This document shows positions 24,336 through 33,667 of a stretch of DNA of 58,095 nucleotides, piece by piece. The stretch comes from Prevotellaceae bacterium UBA2738. Its GTDB lineage: Bacteria > Bacteroidota > Bacteroidia > Bacteroidales > Bacteroidaceae. The position numbers were made by a program, and so were the translations under genes. The stretch covers positions 1 through 58,095 of the forward strand of contig DEJW01000044.1 of assembly GCA_002353585.1 (NCBI GenBank), in the 5' to 3' direction. How positions within the stretch are numbered: the stretch's first letter is position 1; the number at the start of each line of letters is the position of its first letter. The notes beneath the pieces are model-generated. The model ran no database searches. It saw only the letters and a list, made by a program, of their open reading frames with translations, and had not been told where the DNA came from.

Positions 24336-27300
24336 ATGATTCTTTTCTTTAAGACACCTTCTGACCACATCATTGCGACTGAGATAGACCATCAGCCCAA
24401 TGAGCAGGAGAAACAGGAACTGTGCTGGCTGTATGATAACGCCACACTCGTGGATGCCCAGACATTGAGTGGATATTTCGTAGGTCCGCGTCGCGAGATG
24501 ATCACGCCTTGGAGTACAAACGCCGTGGAGATAACCCAGAACATGTCAATCAAGGGTATTTCACGTATTGAGGAGTATTTCCCCGTTGACAGCGCCGAGG
24601 CAGAGCATGACCCTATGCTACAGCGAATGTATGAGGGGCTGGACCAGAATATCTTTACTGTTGACATCAAGCCAGAGCCTATCAAGCACGTTGAGAACCT
24701 TGAGGAGTACAACGAGCAGGAGGGACTTGCCCTGTCAAAGGAGGAGATAGAGTATCTGCACGACGTGGAGAAGCAGTTGGGCCGTCCGCTGACAGACTCA
24801 GAGATATTCGGCTTTGCACAGATAAACTCAGAGCACTGCCGTCACAAGATATTCGGTGGTACATTCATCATCGATGGAGTGGAGCAGGAGTCTTCGCTCT
24901 TCAAGATGATTAAGAAGACTACACAGGAGAATCCTAACAAGATACTCTCGGCTTACGCTGACAACGTGGCGTTTGCTCAGGGACCGATGATAGAGCAGTT
25001 CTCGCCAAGCGACCACTCTCAGCCAGACTTGTATAAAATAAAAGAGGTGGAGAGCGTTATCTCGCTCAAGGCTGAGACGCACAACTTCCCTACAACCGTA
25101 GAGCCATTCAATGGTGCTGCTACAGGTACGGGCGGTGAGATTCGCGACCGTATGGGCGGTGGTAAAGGTTCATGGCCTATCGCTGGTACGGCTGTGTATA
25201 TGACCTCATACTCTCGCAAGGAGAGTACCGACAACGCCTGGGAGAAGATCCTGCCAGTGCGCAAGTGGTTGTATCAGACACCAGAGCAGATACTCATCAA
25301 GGCATCAAACGGTGCGAGCGACTTCGGCAATAAGTTCGGACAGCCGCTGATTTGCGGTTCGGTGCTCACCTTTGAGCATCAGGAGAAGGACGAGCAGTAT
25401 GCTTACGACAAGGTGATAATGCTCGCTGGCGGCGTGGGCTACGGCATCAAGCGCGACTGCCTGAAGGGCAAGCCTGAGGCAGGCAACAAGATAGTAGTGA
25501 TGGGTGGTGAGAACTACCGCATCGGACTCGGTGGCGGTTCTGTGTCAAGTGTGGAGACAGGACGCTATTCATCAGGTATCGAGTTGAATGCTGTGCAGCG
25601 TGCCAACCCAGAGATGCAGAAGCGCGCTTATAACGTAATCCGTGCGCTGGGCGAGGAAGACGAGAACCCAATAGTTTCAATACACGACCACGGTTCTGCA
25701 GGTCACGTAAACTGCCTGTCAGAGCTTGTGGAAGAGTGTGGCGGACTTATCGATATGAGCAAACTGCCTATCGGCGACAAGACCCTCTCGGCTAAGGAAA
25801 TCATAGCCAACGAGTCACAGGAGCGTATGGGCTTGCTCATCGACGAGAAGGCTATAGAACATGTGCAGAAGATAGCCGACCGCGAGCGTGCTCCTATGTA
25901 CACCGTGGGTGAGACCACTGGCGACCACCGCTTTGCCTTCGAACAGGCTGACGGCGTGCGTCCGTTCGACCTCTCTGTTGATCAGATGTTTGGCAGTTCA
26001 CCAAAGACCATCATGGAGGACAAGACCGTTGAGCGTAAGTACGAGGTGGCCACATACGATGCCAGCGGACTCTCGCAGGGCACTACGATGAACGACCAGT
26101 TGACCAGCTACCTGAAGAACGTATTGCAGCTGGAGGCTGTGGCATGTAAGGACTGGCTGACCAACAAGGTGGACCGTTCTGTGACGGGTAGGGTAGCACG
26201 CCAGCAGTGTCAGGGCGAGCTTCAGTTGCCACTCTCTGACTGTGGTGTGGTAGCTCTCGACTATACAGGCACCAAGGGTATCGCAACATCTATAGGTCAT
26301 GCTCCACAGGCAGCACTCGCCAACCCAGAGGCTGGTTCGGTGCTCTCTGTTGCTGAGGCTCTCACCAATATCGTCTTCGCTCCTATGGCAGAGGGACTGG
26401 ACTCAGTATCGCTCTCAGCCAACTGGATGTGGCCTTGCCGCGCTCAGCAGGGTGAGGACGCACGCCTGTATAAGGCTGTCAAGGCACTGTCTGACTTCTG
26501 CTGCGACCTACAGATAAACGTGCCGACGGGTAAGGACTCGCTCTCTATGACGCAGAAATATCCTGACGGCAAGAAGATTATCGCTCCAGGCACCGTGATA
26601 GTAAGTGCTGGCGGCGAGGTGAACGATGTGAAGAAGACCGTAAGCCCTGTAATAAAAGATGTGAAGGCTTCACGCCTGTACTATATAGACTTCTCTTTCG
26701 ACGCTCTTCAGCTTGGCGGTTCAGCCTTCGCACAGAGCTTAGGCAAGGTAGGTTCAGACGTTCCTACCGTCAAGAACCCAGAGTATTTCCGCGACGCCTT
26801 CCTTGCTATACAGCAACTGGTGCAGGAGGGGCTCGTATTGGCAGGCCACGACATCAGCGCAGGTGGTATCATCACCACCTTGCTTGAGATGTGCTTCGCC
26901 AACACTAAGGGCGGTTTGAAGCTGAACCTCGACAAGATACAGGAAGGCGACATCGTGAAGGTGCTCTTTGCCGAGAACCCTGGCGTGGTTATTCAGGTGA
27001 AGGAAGAGAATGCCAACCGCGTGAAGAAGATTCTTGAGGATGCTGGCGTAGGCTATGCTAAGATAGGTACTACACAGGCTGAGCGCAAGATTACCATCAC
27101 CAAGACTATCAGCAACGCCAACGTGCCAAATGCTATGTTGGCAGACAGGGAGATGACCTTCGACTTCGACATCGACGACCTGCGCGACACATGGTACAGC
27201 ACTTCATACCTGCTCGACCGCAAGCAGAGTTTCAACGGCAAGGCTTCAGAGCGTTTCCTCAACTATAAGAACGTACCAGTAGAGTGGGATTTTAACGGGA

Positions 27301-28112
27301 ACGCTAAGCCATTGACTATCACTCCACGTCCAGAGGGCAAGCGTCCTGTTGCGGCTATCATACGTGAGAAGGGTACCAACTCAGAGCGTGAGATGGCTTA
27401 CTCATTCTATATCGCTGGTTTCGACGTGAAGGACGTGACGATGACCGACCTTATCACGGGTCGCGAGACACTGGAGGAGGTGAACCTCATAGCCTTCTGC
27501 GGCGGTTTCTCTAACTCTGACGTGCTCGGTTCGGCTAAGGGTTGGGCTGGTGCATTCCTCTACAATCCTAAGGCTAAGGAGTCACTCGACAAGTTCTATG
27601 CCCGCAAGGACACCCTGTCACTCGGCGTATGTAACGGTTGTCAGCTGATGGTGGAGCTCGGACTGCTCAACAACGACCACGCTGTGAATAACGCTCGCGA
27701 CTATGCTCAGATGCTCCACAACGATTCTCATAAGTTTGAGTCAACATTCGTTACGCTACAGATACCTCAGAACGACTCTGTAATGTTCGGAAGTCTCTCA
27801 GGCAAGAAGATTGGCTGCTGGGTAGCTCATGGCGAGGGTAAGTTCAATCTGCCTTTGGCTGAGCAGGAGTACAACATCGTGGCTAAATATAACCACAGCG
27901 AATATCCTGCCAACCCTAATGGTTCGGCATATAACGTGGCTGCGATAGCAAGCAAGGACGGCAGACACCTCGCTATCATGCCTCACCCAGAACGTACTCA
28001 GTTCCCTTGGCAGTGCGGCTATTACCCTGAGGAGCGCCGCTTGAGCGACCAGGTTACTCCTTGGCACGAGGCATTCGTTAATGCACGTCTGTGGATAGAA
28101 AAGAATAGATAA
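24336..28112 (+). CDS. purL: Phosphoribosylformylglycinamidine synthase, large one-chain form
   Basis: Fourth step of purine synthesis: FGAR, glutamine and ATP give FGAM. The 1,258 residues fuse the synthase (two AIRS-like halves) with the glutaminase, so no PurS or PurQ is needed. Seen: the segment NSEHCRHKIFGG, KAETHNFPTTVEPFNGAATGTGGEIRD, the second-half GHDISAGGI, and the C-terminal class I glutamine amidotransferase with nucleophile Cys1099 in LGVCNGCQ and the His1217/Glu1219 pair in MPHPERTQFPW. Its stop codon overlaps the next start by one base, joining it to the chromate-transporter pair, probably by position rather than by pathway. Confidence 0.97.
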   Translation: MILFFKTPSDHIIATEIDHQPNEQEKQELCWLYDNATLVDAQTLSGYFVGPRREMITPWSTNAVEITQNMSIKGISRIEEYFPVDSAEAEHDPMLQRMYEGLDQNIFTVDIKPEPIKHVENLEEYNEQEGLALSKEEIEYLHDVEKQLGRPLTDSEIFGFAQINSEHCRHKIFGGTFIIDGVEQESSLFKMIKKTTQENPNKILSAYADNVAFAQGPMIEQFSPSDHSQPDLYKIKEVESVISLKAETHNFPTTVEPFNGAATGTGGEIRDRMGGGKGSWPIAGTAVYMTSYSRKESTDNAWEKILPVRKWLYQTPEQILIKASNGASDFGNKFGQPLICGSVLTFEHQEKDEQYAYDKVIMLAGGVGYGIKRDCLKGKPEAGNKIVVMGGENYRIGLGGGSVSSVETGRYSSGIELNAVQRANPEMQKRAYNVIRALGEEDENPIVSIHDHGSAGHVNCLSELVEECGGLIDMSKLPIGDKTLSAKEIIANESQERMGLLIDEKAIEHVQKIADRERAPMYTVGETTGDHRFAFEQADGVRPFDLSVDQMFGSSPKTIMEDKTVERKYEVATYDASGLSQGTTMNDQLTSYLKNVLQLEAVACKDWLTNKVDRSVTGRVARQQCQGELQLPLSDCGVVALDYTGTKGIATSIGHAPQAALANPEAGSVLSVAEALTNIVFAPMAEGLDSVSLSANWMWPCRAQQGEDARLYKAVKALSDFCCDLQINVPTGKDSLSMTQKYPDGKKIIAPGTVIVSAGGEVNDVKKTVSPVIKDVKASRLYYIDFSFDALQLGGSAFAQSLGKVGSDVPTVKNPEYFRDAFLAIQQLVQEGLVLAGHDISAGGIITTLLEMCFANTKGGLKLNLDKIQEGDIVKVLFAENPGVVIQVKEENANRVKKILEDAGVGYAKIGTTQAERKITITKTISNANVPNAMLADREMTFDFDIDDLRDTWYSTSYLLDRKQSFNGKASERFLNYKNVPVEWDFNGNAKPLTITPRPEGKRPVAAIIREKGTNSEREMAYSFYIAGFDVKDVTMTDLITGRETLEEVNLIAFCGGFSNSDVLGSAKGWAGAFLYNPKAKESLDKFYARKDTLSLGVCNGCQLMVELGLLNNDHAVNNARDYAQMLHNDSHKFESTFVTLQIPQNDSVMFGSLSGKKIGCWVAHGEGKFNLPLAEQEYNIVAKYNHSEYPANPNGSAYNVAAIASKDGRHLAIMPHPERTQFPWQCGYYPEERRLSDQVTPWHEAFVNARLWIEKNR

Positions 28113-28657
28113 TGTTTGCAACTCTAAAAAGTCTATATAAGACATTCTTCAAGATTGGCATGTTCACCATCGGTGGTGGATATGCCATGATTCCGTTAAT
28201 AGAAGCGGAGGTGGTGGACAGGCATCGCTGGATAGAGAAGAAAGAACTGCTCGACCTCATAGCCGTGGCACAGAGCTGTCCTGGAGTGTTTGCCATCAAC
28301 ATGTCGATATTCATAGGCAACAAACTGCATGGCACCAAGGGCGCCGTCTTTGCCACTTTGGGTACGGCAACACCGTCGTTGTTGTGCATACTGCTGATAG
28401 CCATGTTCTTTCAGCAGTTCCAGCACGTTTCGTGGGTAGCGGCAGCATTCGCGGGCATACGTCCTGCTGTGGTGGCGCTGATGGCAATCCCTACATTCAA
28501 CATGATGAAACAGGCAAATATAAGTCTGCTCAACTGCTGGATACCAATCGCTTCGGCATTGCTGATATGGGGACTGGGCGTGAATCCTGTATATATAATA
28601 CTGGCAGCAGGCATCGGAGGCTACATATACGGCTTGTTCCTAAAACCCTCGGAATAA
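28112..28657 (+). CDS. chrA: Chromate transporter family protein, first half-size subunit
   Basis: Short-chain CHR-family membrane protein of 181 residues with about six spans. Known: half-size CHR proteins are made as pairs and are thought to work together as an anion transporter, with chromate efflux shown for some members. Seen: FFKIGMFTIGGGYAMIPLIEAEVV at the N-terminus, AVAQSCPGVFAINMSIFIG, and the membrane segment GIRPAVVALMAIPTFNM, all in family order. Its ATG overlaps the purL stop (TAATG). The partner gene follows after a gap filled by a heptamer tract. The physiological anion is unknown. Confidence 0.9.
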   Translation: MFATLKSLYKTFFKIGMFTIGGGYAMIPLIEAEVVDRHRWIEKKELLDLIAVAQSCPGVFAINMSIFIGNKLHGTKGAVFATLGTATPSLLCILLIAMFFQQFQHVSWVAAAFAGIRPAVVALMAIPTFNMMKQANISLLNCWIPIASALLIWGLGVNPVYIILAAGIGGYIYGLFLKPSE

Positions 28658-28660
28658 TAA

Positions 28661-28709
28661 CTCTCAACTCTAAATCCTCAACTCTAAACTCTAAACCCTC
28701 AACTCTCAA
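28661..28709 (+). repeat. Seven phased heptamers between the two chrA genes
   Basis: Units CTCTCAA, CTCTAAA, TCCTCAA, CTCTAAA, CTCTAAA, CCCTCAA, CTCTCAA in strict 7-nt register (ACTCTCA in another phase). The tract fills almost the whole gap between the first stop (28657) and the TTG start (28711). Confidence 0.85.
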
Positions 28710-28710
28710 C

Positions 28711-29286
28711 TTGATTTACCTGACTTTATTCTATACATTCTTTATCATAGGTCTGTTCGGCTTTGGCGGAGGTTATGGTATAGTGTCGCTGATACAGCAT
28801 GAGGTGGTGAGAAACCACCAGTGGCTGACACCAGCGGAGTTTACCGATATACTTGCCATATCGCAGATGACGCCAGGACCTATAGGCATCAATAGTGCCA
28901 CATACTGCGGATATACAGCCCTGTTTAAGGAAACCTCAAGCGAACTGATGGGCATACTGGGCAGTCTTACGGCTACGTTTGCCTTGGTGCTGCCAAGTTT
29001 CATCCTGATGTTGCTGATAAGCAAACTGTTCCTGAAATACATGAACTCAAACGTGGTGCAGAGTGTATTCCTCGGTTTGCGACCTGCCATCGTGGGACTT
29101 ATGGCTGCTGCCACGCTCCTGCTATGTAATGGCGAGAACTTCACCCCGATAGGTGTCTCTCCGTGGCATTTCTGGGTGTCAATCTTCATCTTTATCGTAA
29201 CGGTAGTAGGTGTGAAGGTCAAGCATATCAATCCTATCAGGATGCTTGCCTATGCCGCCTTTGCAGGACTGTTACTGCTGTATTGA
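28711..29286 (+). CDS. chrA: Chromate transporter family protein, second half-size subunit
   Basis: Partner of the preceding gene, about 191 residues. The frame is open upstream to 28384, but that part overlaps the first chrA gene and translates the heptamer tract. The family N-terminus IYLTLFYTFFIIGLFGFGGGYG begins right after a TTG codon at 28711, so TTG is the likely start. Seen: GGYGIVSLIQHEVV, AISQMTPGPIGINSATYCGY and GLRPAIVGLMAAATLLL, mirroring the first subunit. The two halves are expected to lie in opposite membrane orientations. Confidence 0.87.
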   Translation: MIYLTLFYTFFIIGLFGFGGGYGIVSLIQHEVVRNHQWLTPAEFTDILAISQMTPGPIGINSATYCGYTALFKETSSELMGILGSLTATFALVLPSFILMLLISKLFLKYMNSNVVQSVFLGLRPAIVGLMAAATLLLCNGENFTPIGVSPWHFWVSIFIFIVTVVGVKVKHINPIRMLAYAAFAGLLLLY

Positions 29287-29366
29287 ACCCTTGCTCCGAG
29301 CTTGCTCGCCTGAGCACCTACTGGAGCGCAAGAACCAGCGCTTTAGCGCGCCTTGAACCTTTACTT

Positions 29367-29750
29367 ATGGGCAGAAACAAGTATTCACAATCAGAAATAG
29401 GCAAGATAGCCAAACTGCTTCGTATGAAGTGCAAGGCGAACCGACTCAAGCAGAAGGAGATTCGTCACGAACTGCGCACGAAGTATGAGTTTAACATCTC
29501 TGATTTCAATGAGCCTGGCAAACCCTTCGGACCAGACGAACTGTATGCTGCGATAGACCGCAAGGCAATACAGATTCTGGATGATGCCACGATAGCCGAT
29601 ATGATAGCCAAGCGCGAGCGCGACAAGCAGAAGGATATGGCTGCTAAGGCCGCAGAGGCCAAGGACGAGCAGACCGACTGGCAGCAGGCTCTGAAGGAAT
29701 GGAAAGAATGGGAAGATAACGGGAAAGGAAACGTTAACGGGAACCTTTGA
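29367..29750 (+). CDS. Small basic conserved hypothetical protein
   Basis: About 127 residues; function not recognised. I place the start at the ATG at 29367; the longer open frame to 29163 runs through the chrA gene and is not credible. The N-terminal half is strongly basic (GRNKYSQSEIGKIAKLLRMK, then CKANRLKQKEIRHELRTKY), the middle has EPGKPFGPDELYAAIDRKAI, and the C-terminal third is a charged helix (AKRERDKQKDMAAKAAEAKD). This would suit an RNA- or DNA-associated helical protein, which is only a guess. It lies 80 nt after chrA, in a gap holding two small hairpins (29298-29309 and 29338-29349), and its stop is 14 nt before the dehydrogenase ATG. Confidence 0.65.
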   Translation: MGRNKYSQSEIGKIAKLLRMKCKANRLKQKEIRHELRTKYEFNISDFNEPGKPFGPDELYAAIDRKAIQILDDATIADMIAKRERDKQKDMAAKAAEAKDEQTDWQQALKEWKEWEDNGKGNVNGNL

Positions 29751-29764
29751 AACCTTTGAACCCT

Positions 29765-30739
29765 ATGAAGATAGTAGAAATGGACGGCTATGCCGCCAAC
29801 CCTGGTGACATAAGTTGGGAACCCTGGTATAACATTACCACTCCTGACGGAGCGAAGGTGGAGTTTGAGATACACGAGCGCACCTCGCCCGAGCTGGTGG
29901 TGGAGCGTGCCAAGGATGCCGACATGGTGCTGACAAACAAGGTGGTGTTTGACAGACAGGTGATGGAGCAGTTGCCTAAGCTCAAGTATATCGGCGTGCT
30001 CGCCACAGGATATAACGTGGTGGATACCGCTGAGGCTGCGAAGCGAGGCATTATCGTGACCAACATACCAGCCTACAGCACCTCGTCAGTTGCACAGCTT
30101 GCCATAGCCCATCTGCTTCATATCGCCAACAACGTGGCTGCCCATGATGCCGCCGTGCATAGGGGAGAGTGGGGCACTTGTCCTGACTTCACCTTTACCC
30201 TCACGCCACAGATGGAACTGGCAGACAAGGTCTTCGCCATCGTGGGATTAGGCAATACGGGCAAGGCAACGGCAGAGATAGCCCATGCCCTCGGCATGAA
30301 GGTGATAGCCTACACGAGCAAGCAGCAGTCTGAGCTGCCTATATATATAAATAAGGTGGAAACGCTTGAGCAGCTCTTCCGTGAGGCTGACGTACTCAGT
30401 CTGCACTGTCCGCTCACGCCCACCACTAAGCATATAATCAACAGGGAGCATCTGGCATGGATGAAACCCTCGGCAATAATCATCAACACAGGTCGCGGAC
30501 CACTGATTGACGAACAGGCACTTGCCGATGCCCTCAACCGCGGCAGCATATACGCCGCAGGCATAGACGTGCTGACCGAAGAACCGCCAGTAAACGGTTC
30601 GCCGCTGCTGACCGCAAGGAACTGCCACATCACTCCACATATAGCATGGGCTACACTCGCTGCCCGTCAGCGCCTGATGCACATAGCTTTGGAGAATGTA
30701 AAAGCTTTCCTGCAAGGCAGACCGCAGAATGTGGTATAA
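29765..30739 (+). CDS. D-2-hydroxyacid dehydrogenase (hydroxypyruvate/glyoxylate reductase-like)
   Basis: NAD(P)-dependent oxidoreductase of about 324 residues, reducing a 2-oxoacid to a D-2-hydroxyacid; glycerate dehydrogenase is the closest annotation type. Seen: the subgroup start MKIVEMDGYAANPGD, dinucleotide fold VGLGNTGKATAEIAHALGM, catalytic Arg in NTGRGPLIDEQAL, Glu in DVLTEEPP and catalytic His in PHIAWATLAARQRL. The ATG at 29765 is chosen over a TTG at 29747 that overlaps the previous stop, because it gives the family N-terminus. Exact substrate not determined. Confidence 0.92.
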   Translation: MKIVEMDGYAANPGDISWEPWYNITTPDGAKVEFEIHERTSPELVVERAKDADMVLTNKVVFDRQVMEQLPKLKYIGVLATGYNVVDTAEAAKRGIIVTNIPAYSTSSVAQLAIAHLLHIANNVAAHDAAVHRGEWGTCPDFTFTLTPQMELADKVFAIVGLGNTGKATAEIAHALGMKVIAYTSKQQSELPIYINKVETLEQLFREADVLSLHCPLTPTTKHIINREHLAWMKPSAIIINTGRGPLIDEQALADALNRGSIYAAGIDVLTEEPPVNGSPLLTARNCHITPHIAWATLAARQRLMHIALENVKAFLQGRPQNVV

Positions 30740-30748
30740 AGTAATTAA

Positions 30749-30868
30749 GTAATCAGGAGTCAGTAGTTAAGTAGTTAAGACATTACCATTACTTATTGAC
30801 AGGTTATCCAACTGAGGGCATCTGTATTGTCTTAACTCCGTTACTTCTTAACTCCTTTAAATCCTAAA
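30749..30868 (+). repeat. Imperfect inverted repeat and 8-nt periodic sequence before the amylase
   Basis: AGTTAAGAC (30773-30781) is the exact complement of GTCTTAACT (30829-30837), and the match extends imperfectly to about 25 bp on each side. Both arms also step in 8-nt units (for example AGTTAAGT/AGTTAAGA and GTCTTAAC/TCCGTTAC/TTCTTAAC). It occupies nearly the whole gap before the amylase. A hairpin in the leader RNA is possible; no T-run follows. Confidence 0.55.
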
Positions 30869-30870
30869 AT

Positions 30871-32568
30871 ATGAACAACAAGATTCTTATCTACCAAGTC
30901 TTCACACGACTCTATGGTAACCGTAACACAACACGTAAAGAGTGGGGCACACTTGAAGAAAACGGCTCTGGCAAGTTTAATGACTTTGATGCCAAGGCGC
31001 TGAAGAAAATCAAGGACCTCGGAATGTCACACGTATGGTTTACGGGTGTGATACGTCATGCTACCCAGACCGACTACTCTAAGTATGGCATACCCACCCA
31101 GCACCCAGCCGTGGTGAAGGGTAGGGCAGGCTCGCCTTACGCCATCTGCGACTATTATGATGTCGATCCCGATCTTGCCGTCAACGTAGATAAGCGCATG
31201 AAGGAGTTTGAAGCCCTGATAGAGCGCACGCACAAGGCAGGACTGAAGGTTATCATCGACTTTGTGCCCAATCATGTGGCACGTCAGTATCAGTCTATAG
31301 CCAAGCCCAAGGGAGTGAAAGACCTTGGTGCCGACGATAACACCAACGACGGTTTCAATCCGCAGAACAACTTCTACTACTGCCCAGGACAGCAGTTTGA
31401 CCCATACTTCGACCTGCGTGAATCTAACGACGGACAGACCACCAATCTGCTGCCGTATGTGGAGAATCCTGCCAAGTCAACAGGCAACGACCATTTCGAT
31501 GCCAACCCAGGCAGGAACGACTGGTATGAGACCGTGAAGCTCAACTATGGCGTGGATTACTGGACAGGCATCGGACATTTCGACCCCATCCCCGATACAT
31601 GGCAAAAGATGACCGACATCCTGCTCTTCTGGGCAAAGAAGGGCGTTGACGGTTTCCGTTGCGACATGGCTGAGATGGTGCCTTCCGCTTTCTGGGCGTG
31701 GGCTACCGACAAGGTGAAATCACGCTATCCTGATATAGTGTTCGTGGGCGAGGTGTATGACCCTAACCAGTATCGCAACTATTTAGGCGCAGGCTTCGAC
31801 TATCTCTATGATAAGGTAGGCATGTATGACACCATGCGCAACGTTATCTGTGGCAACGGCTCAGCAAGTTTCATCACGGGTGCTTGGCAGTCCACCGACG
31901 ATATAGCCTCTCACATGCTCTATTTCCTCGAGAACCACGACGAGCAGCGTGTAGCCTCAGATGACTTTGCGGGTTCGGCAGAGAAGGGCATCCCAGGACT
32001 TGTGGCAAGCGTGCTCATGCGCAGCAATCCGTTCATGCTCTACGCCGCTGAGGAATACGGCGAGCGTGGCATGGACAAGGAAGGTTTCTCAGGCATGGAC
32101 GGTCGCACCACCATCTTCGACTACTGGAGCATCGACACCCTGTGCCGTGCTGACAACGGACAGCTCACCGCTGAAGAACAGTACGTCTATGACATGCACA
32201 AGAAGGTATTGCAGATAGCACGCAAGGAGAAGGCAGTTGACGGAGTGTTCTACGACCTCATGTACGTAAACCCTTGGTCGGCTCGTTTCGACAACAACAA
32301 GCAGTACGCCTTCCTCAGGAAGCAGGATAATGAGGTGCTCCTCGTAGTCTGCAACTTCAATGGCAACGCCGTTGACATAGACGTGAAGATACCTCAGCAT
32401 GCAGTTGACTTCCTCCAGATACCTGAGAAGAAATATACCGCCACCGACCTCCTTTCAGGCACCAAGAAAGCCTTCACCCTCAAGGGCGACCAGAGCGTGG
32501 ATATGGACATCCCAGCCTACTCAGCCCGAGTGTGGAAGTTCTCTTATCGCGCTGCGGCAAAGAAATAA
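30871..32568 (+). CDS. Cytoplasmic alpha-amylase family (GH13) glycosidase
   Basis: GH13 (beta/alpha)8 enzyme of 565 residues acting on alpha-1,4 glucans or maltodextrins. The four conserved regions are present: DFVPNHV (130-136), GFRCDMAEM with nucleophile Asp265, FVGEVYD with acid/base Glu294, and FLENHDEQR with Asp357. No signal peptide, so it should work inside the cell on imported or stored glucan. A beta-sandwich C domain follows from about residue 470 (VLLVVCNFNGNAV...). Linkage specificity is not clear. Shared bidirectional terminator follows. Confidence 0.92.
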   Translation: MNNKILIYQVFTRLYGNRNTTRKEWGTLEENGSGKFNDFDAKALKKIKDLGMSHVWFTGVIRHATQTDYSKYGIPTQHPAVVKGRAGSPYAICDYYDVDPDLAVNVDKRMKEFEALIERTHKAGLKVIIDFVPNHVARQYQSIAKPKGVKDLGADDNTNDGFNPQNNFYYCPGQQFDPYFDLRESNDGQTTNLLPYVENPAKSTGNDHFDANPGRNDWYETVKLNYGVDYWTGIGHFDPIPDTWQKMTDILLFWAKKGVDGFRCDMAEMVPSAFWAWATDKVKSRYPDIVFVGEVYDPNQYRNYLGAGFDYLYDKVGMYDTMRNVICGNGSASFITGAWQSTDDIASHMLYFLENHDEQRVASDDFAGSAEKGIPGLVASVLMRSNPFMLYAAEEYGERGMDKEGFSGMDGRTTIFDYWSIDTLCRADNGQLTAEEQYVYDMHKKVLQIARKEKAVDGVFYDLMYVNPWSARFDNNKQYAFLRKQDNEVLLVVCNFNGNAVDIDVKIPQHAVDFLQIPEKKYTATDLLSGTKKAFTLKGDQSVDMDIPAYSARVWKFSYRAAAKK

Positions 32569-32596
32569 TAGCTTAACTGAAAGAGTTGGCAAAGAA

Positions 32597-32634
32597 AAGT
32601 GGCTCATACCGTTAGGGTATGAGCCACTTTTTAT
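32597..32634. terminator. Bidirectional terminator between amylase and fabD
   Basis: A perfect 13-bp stem (32599-32611 with 32617-32629) with loop GTTAG, flanked by A and T runs. It lies between two converging genes and can end both. Confidence 0.9.
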
Positions 32635-32667
32635 AATAATAATGATTTATTATGAAAACAAATACGT

Positions 32668-33564
32668 TTACTGCACACCATCGATGGTGATGCCCTCAAC
32701 GCCCTTGGCAATCTTGAGTATCATGCCCTGAAGAGCCTTGCCGGGACCGCACTCTACGAAGTCGGTAGCACCATCCTTCATCATCTGCTGTACCTCATAG
32801 GTCCATTTTACTGGAGCTGTGAGCTGAGCGATGAGGTTCTGCTTTATCTCGTTGGCATCGGTGTGGGCCTTTGCGTCAACATTCTGATATACGGGGATGC
32901 GTGGAGTCTTGAACTCGGTAGCCTCGATGGCTGCCTGCAGTTCGTCCTTGGCTGGCTGCATGAGTGGTGAGTGGAATGCTCCGCCAACAGGCAGTACGAG
33001 TGCACGCTTGGCACCAGCCTCTTTGAGAGCCTTGCAAGCCTCATTGATTGCTTCTACGTTGCCTGAGATTACGAGCTGACCAGGGTTGTTGTAGTTTGCT
33101 GGAACCACTACGTAACCATGCTTGTTGATGCCTGCGCAAACCTCTTCTATTTTGGCGTCGTCGAGTCCGATGATGGCTGCCATGGTAGATGGTGCTGCCT
33201 CACATGCCTTCTGCATAGCCATAGCACGCTTGCTGACGAGCTTGAGACCGTCTTCGAAGCTGAGTGCGCCTGCTGCTACGAGGGCAGAGAACTCACCGAG
33301 TGAGTGACCGGCGGTCATCTGTGCGTCGAACTCGTCGCCAAGGCAGATAGCCTTGATTACTGAGTGCAGGAATACGGCTGGCTGTGTCACCTTGGTCTGC
33401 TTGAGTTCCTCGGCTGTGCCCTCAAACATTATCTTTGTTATCTCAAAACCAAGTATTTCGTTGGCCTTGTCAAAAAGTTCCTTTGCCTTAGGGTTGTTGT
33501 CATAAAGGTCTTTGCCCATACCTGTGAACTGGGCTCCCTGACCAGGGAATACGAATGCTTTCAT
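32668..33564 (-). CDS. fabD: Malonyl-CoA:ACP transacylase
   Basis: Loads malonate onto acyl carrier protein for fatty acid synthesis. Start taken at the ATG at 33564, giving the family N-terminus MKAFVFPGQGAQFTGMGKDL; an in-frame extension to 33720 would cross the rplI terminator and is rejected. 298 residues. Seen: GQGAQ oxyanion loop, nucleophile Ser88 in GHSLGE, Arg117-type segment KRAMAMQKA (here within 112-120), catalytic His198 in GAFHSPLM, and NPGQLVISG. No clear own promoter; readthrough from the ribosomal protein operon is possible. Confidence 0.96.
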   Translation of the reverse strand: MKAFVFPGQGAQFTGMGKDLYDNNPKAKELFDKANEILGFEITKIMFEGTAEELKQTKVTQPAVFLHSVIKAICLGDEFDAQMTAGHSLGEFSALVAAGALSFEDGLKLVSKRAMAMQKACEAAPSTMAAIIGLDDAKIEEVCAGINKHGYVVVPANYNNPGQLVISGNVEAINEACKALKEAGAKRALVLPVGGAFHSPLMQPAKDELQAAIEATEFKTPRIPVYQNVDAKAHTDANEIKQNLIAQLTAPVKWTYEVQQMMKDGATDFVECGPGKALQGMILKIAKGVEGITIDGVQ

Positions 33565-33590
33565 GCTTTTCTTTTTAGGTTTTATGAAAA

Positions 33591-33630
33591 AAAGTCCCGA
33601 ACGCCATCCGTGGAGTGGGGCAGTCGGGAC
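33591..33630 (-). terminator. Terminator of rpsF-rpsR-rplI
   Basis: GTCCCGA (33594-33600) pairs with TCGGGAC (33624-33630). On the minus strand a run of seven T follows. It lies 37 nt past the rplI stop. Confidence 0.8.
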
Positions 33631-33667
33631 CTTATGTTGTAGTTTTTTGCTTGTTCGAGCGTTTTGA

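Noticed and set aside
28384..28710. N-terminal extension of the second chromate transporter
   Set aside because: It overlaps the first transporter gene in another frame and translates the heptamer tract; the family N-terminus begins at the TTG at 28711.
29163..29366. N-terminal extension of the small basic protein
   Set aside because: It lies in an alternate frame of the chrA gene and has an unlikely composition; the ATG at 29367 is well placed.
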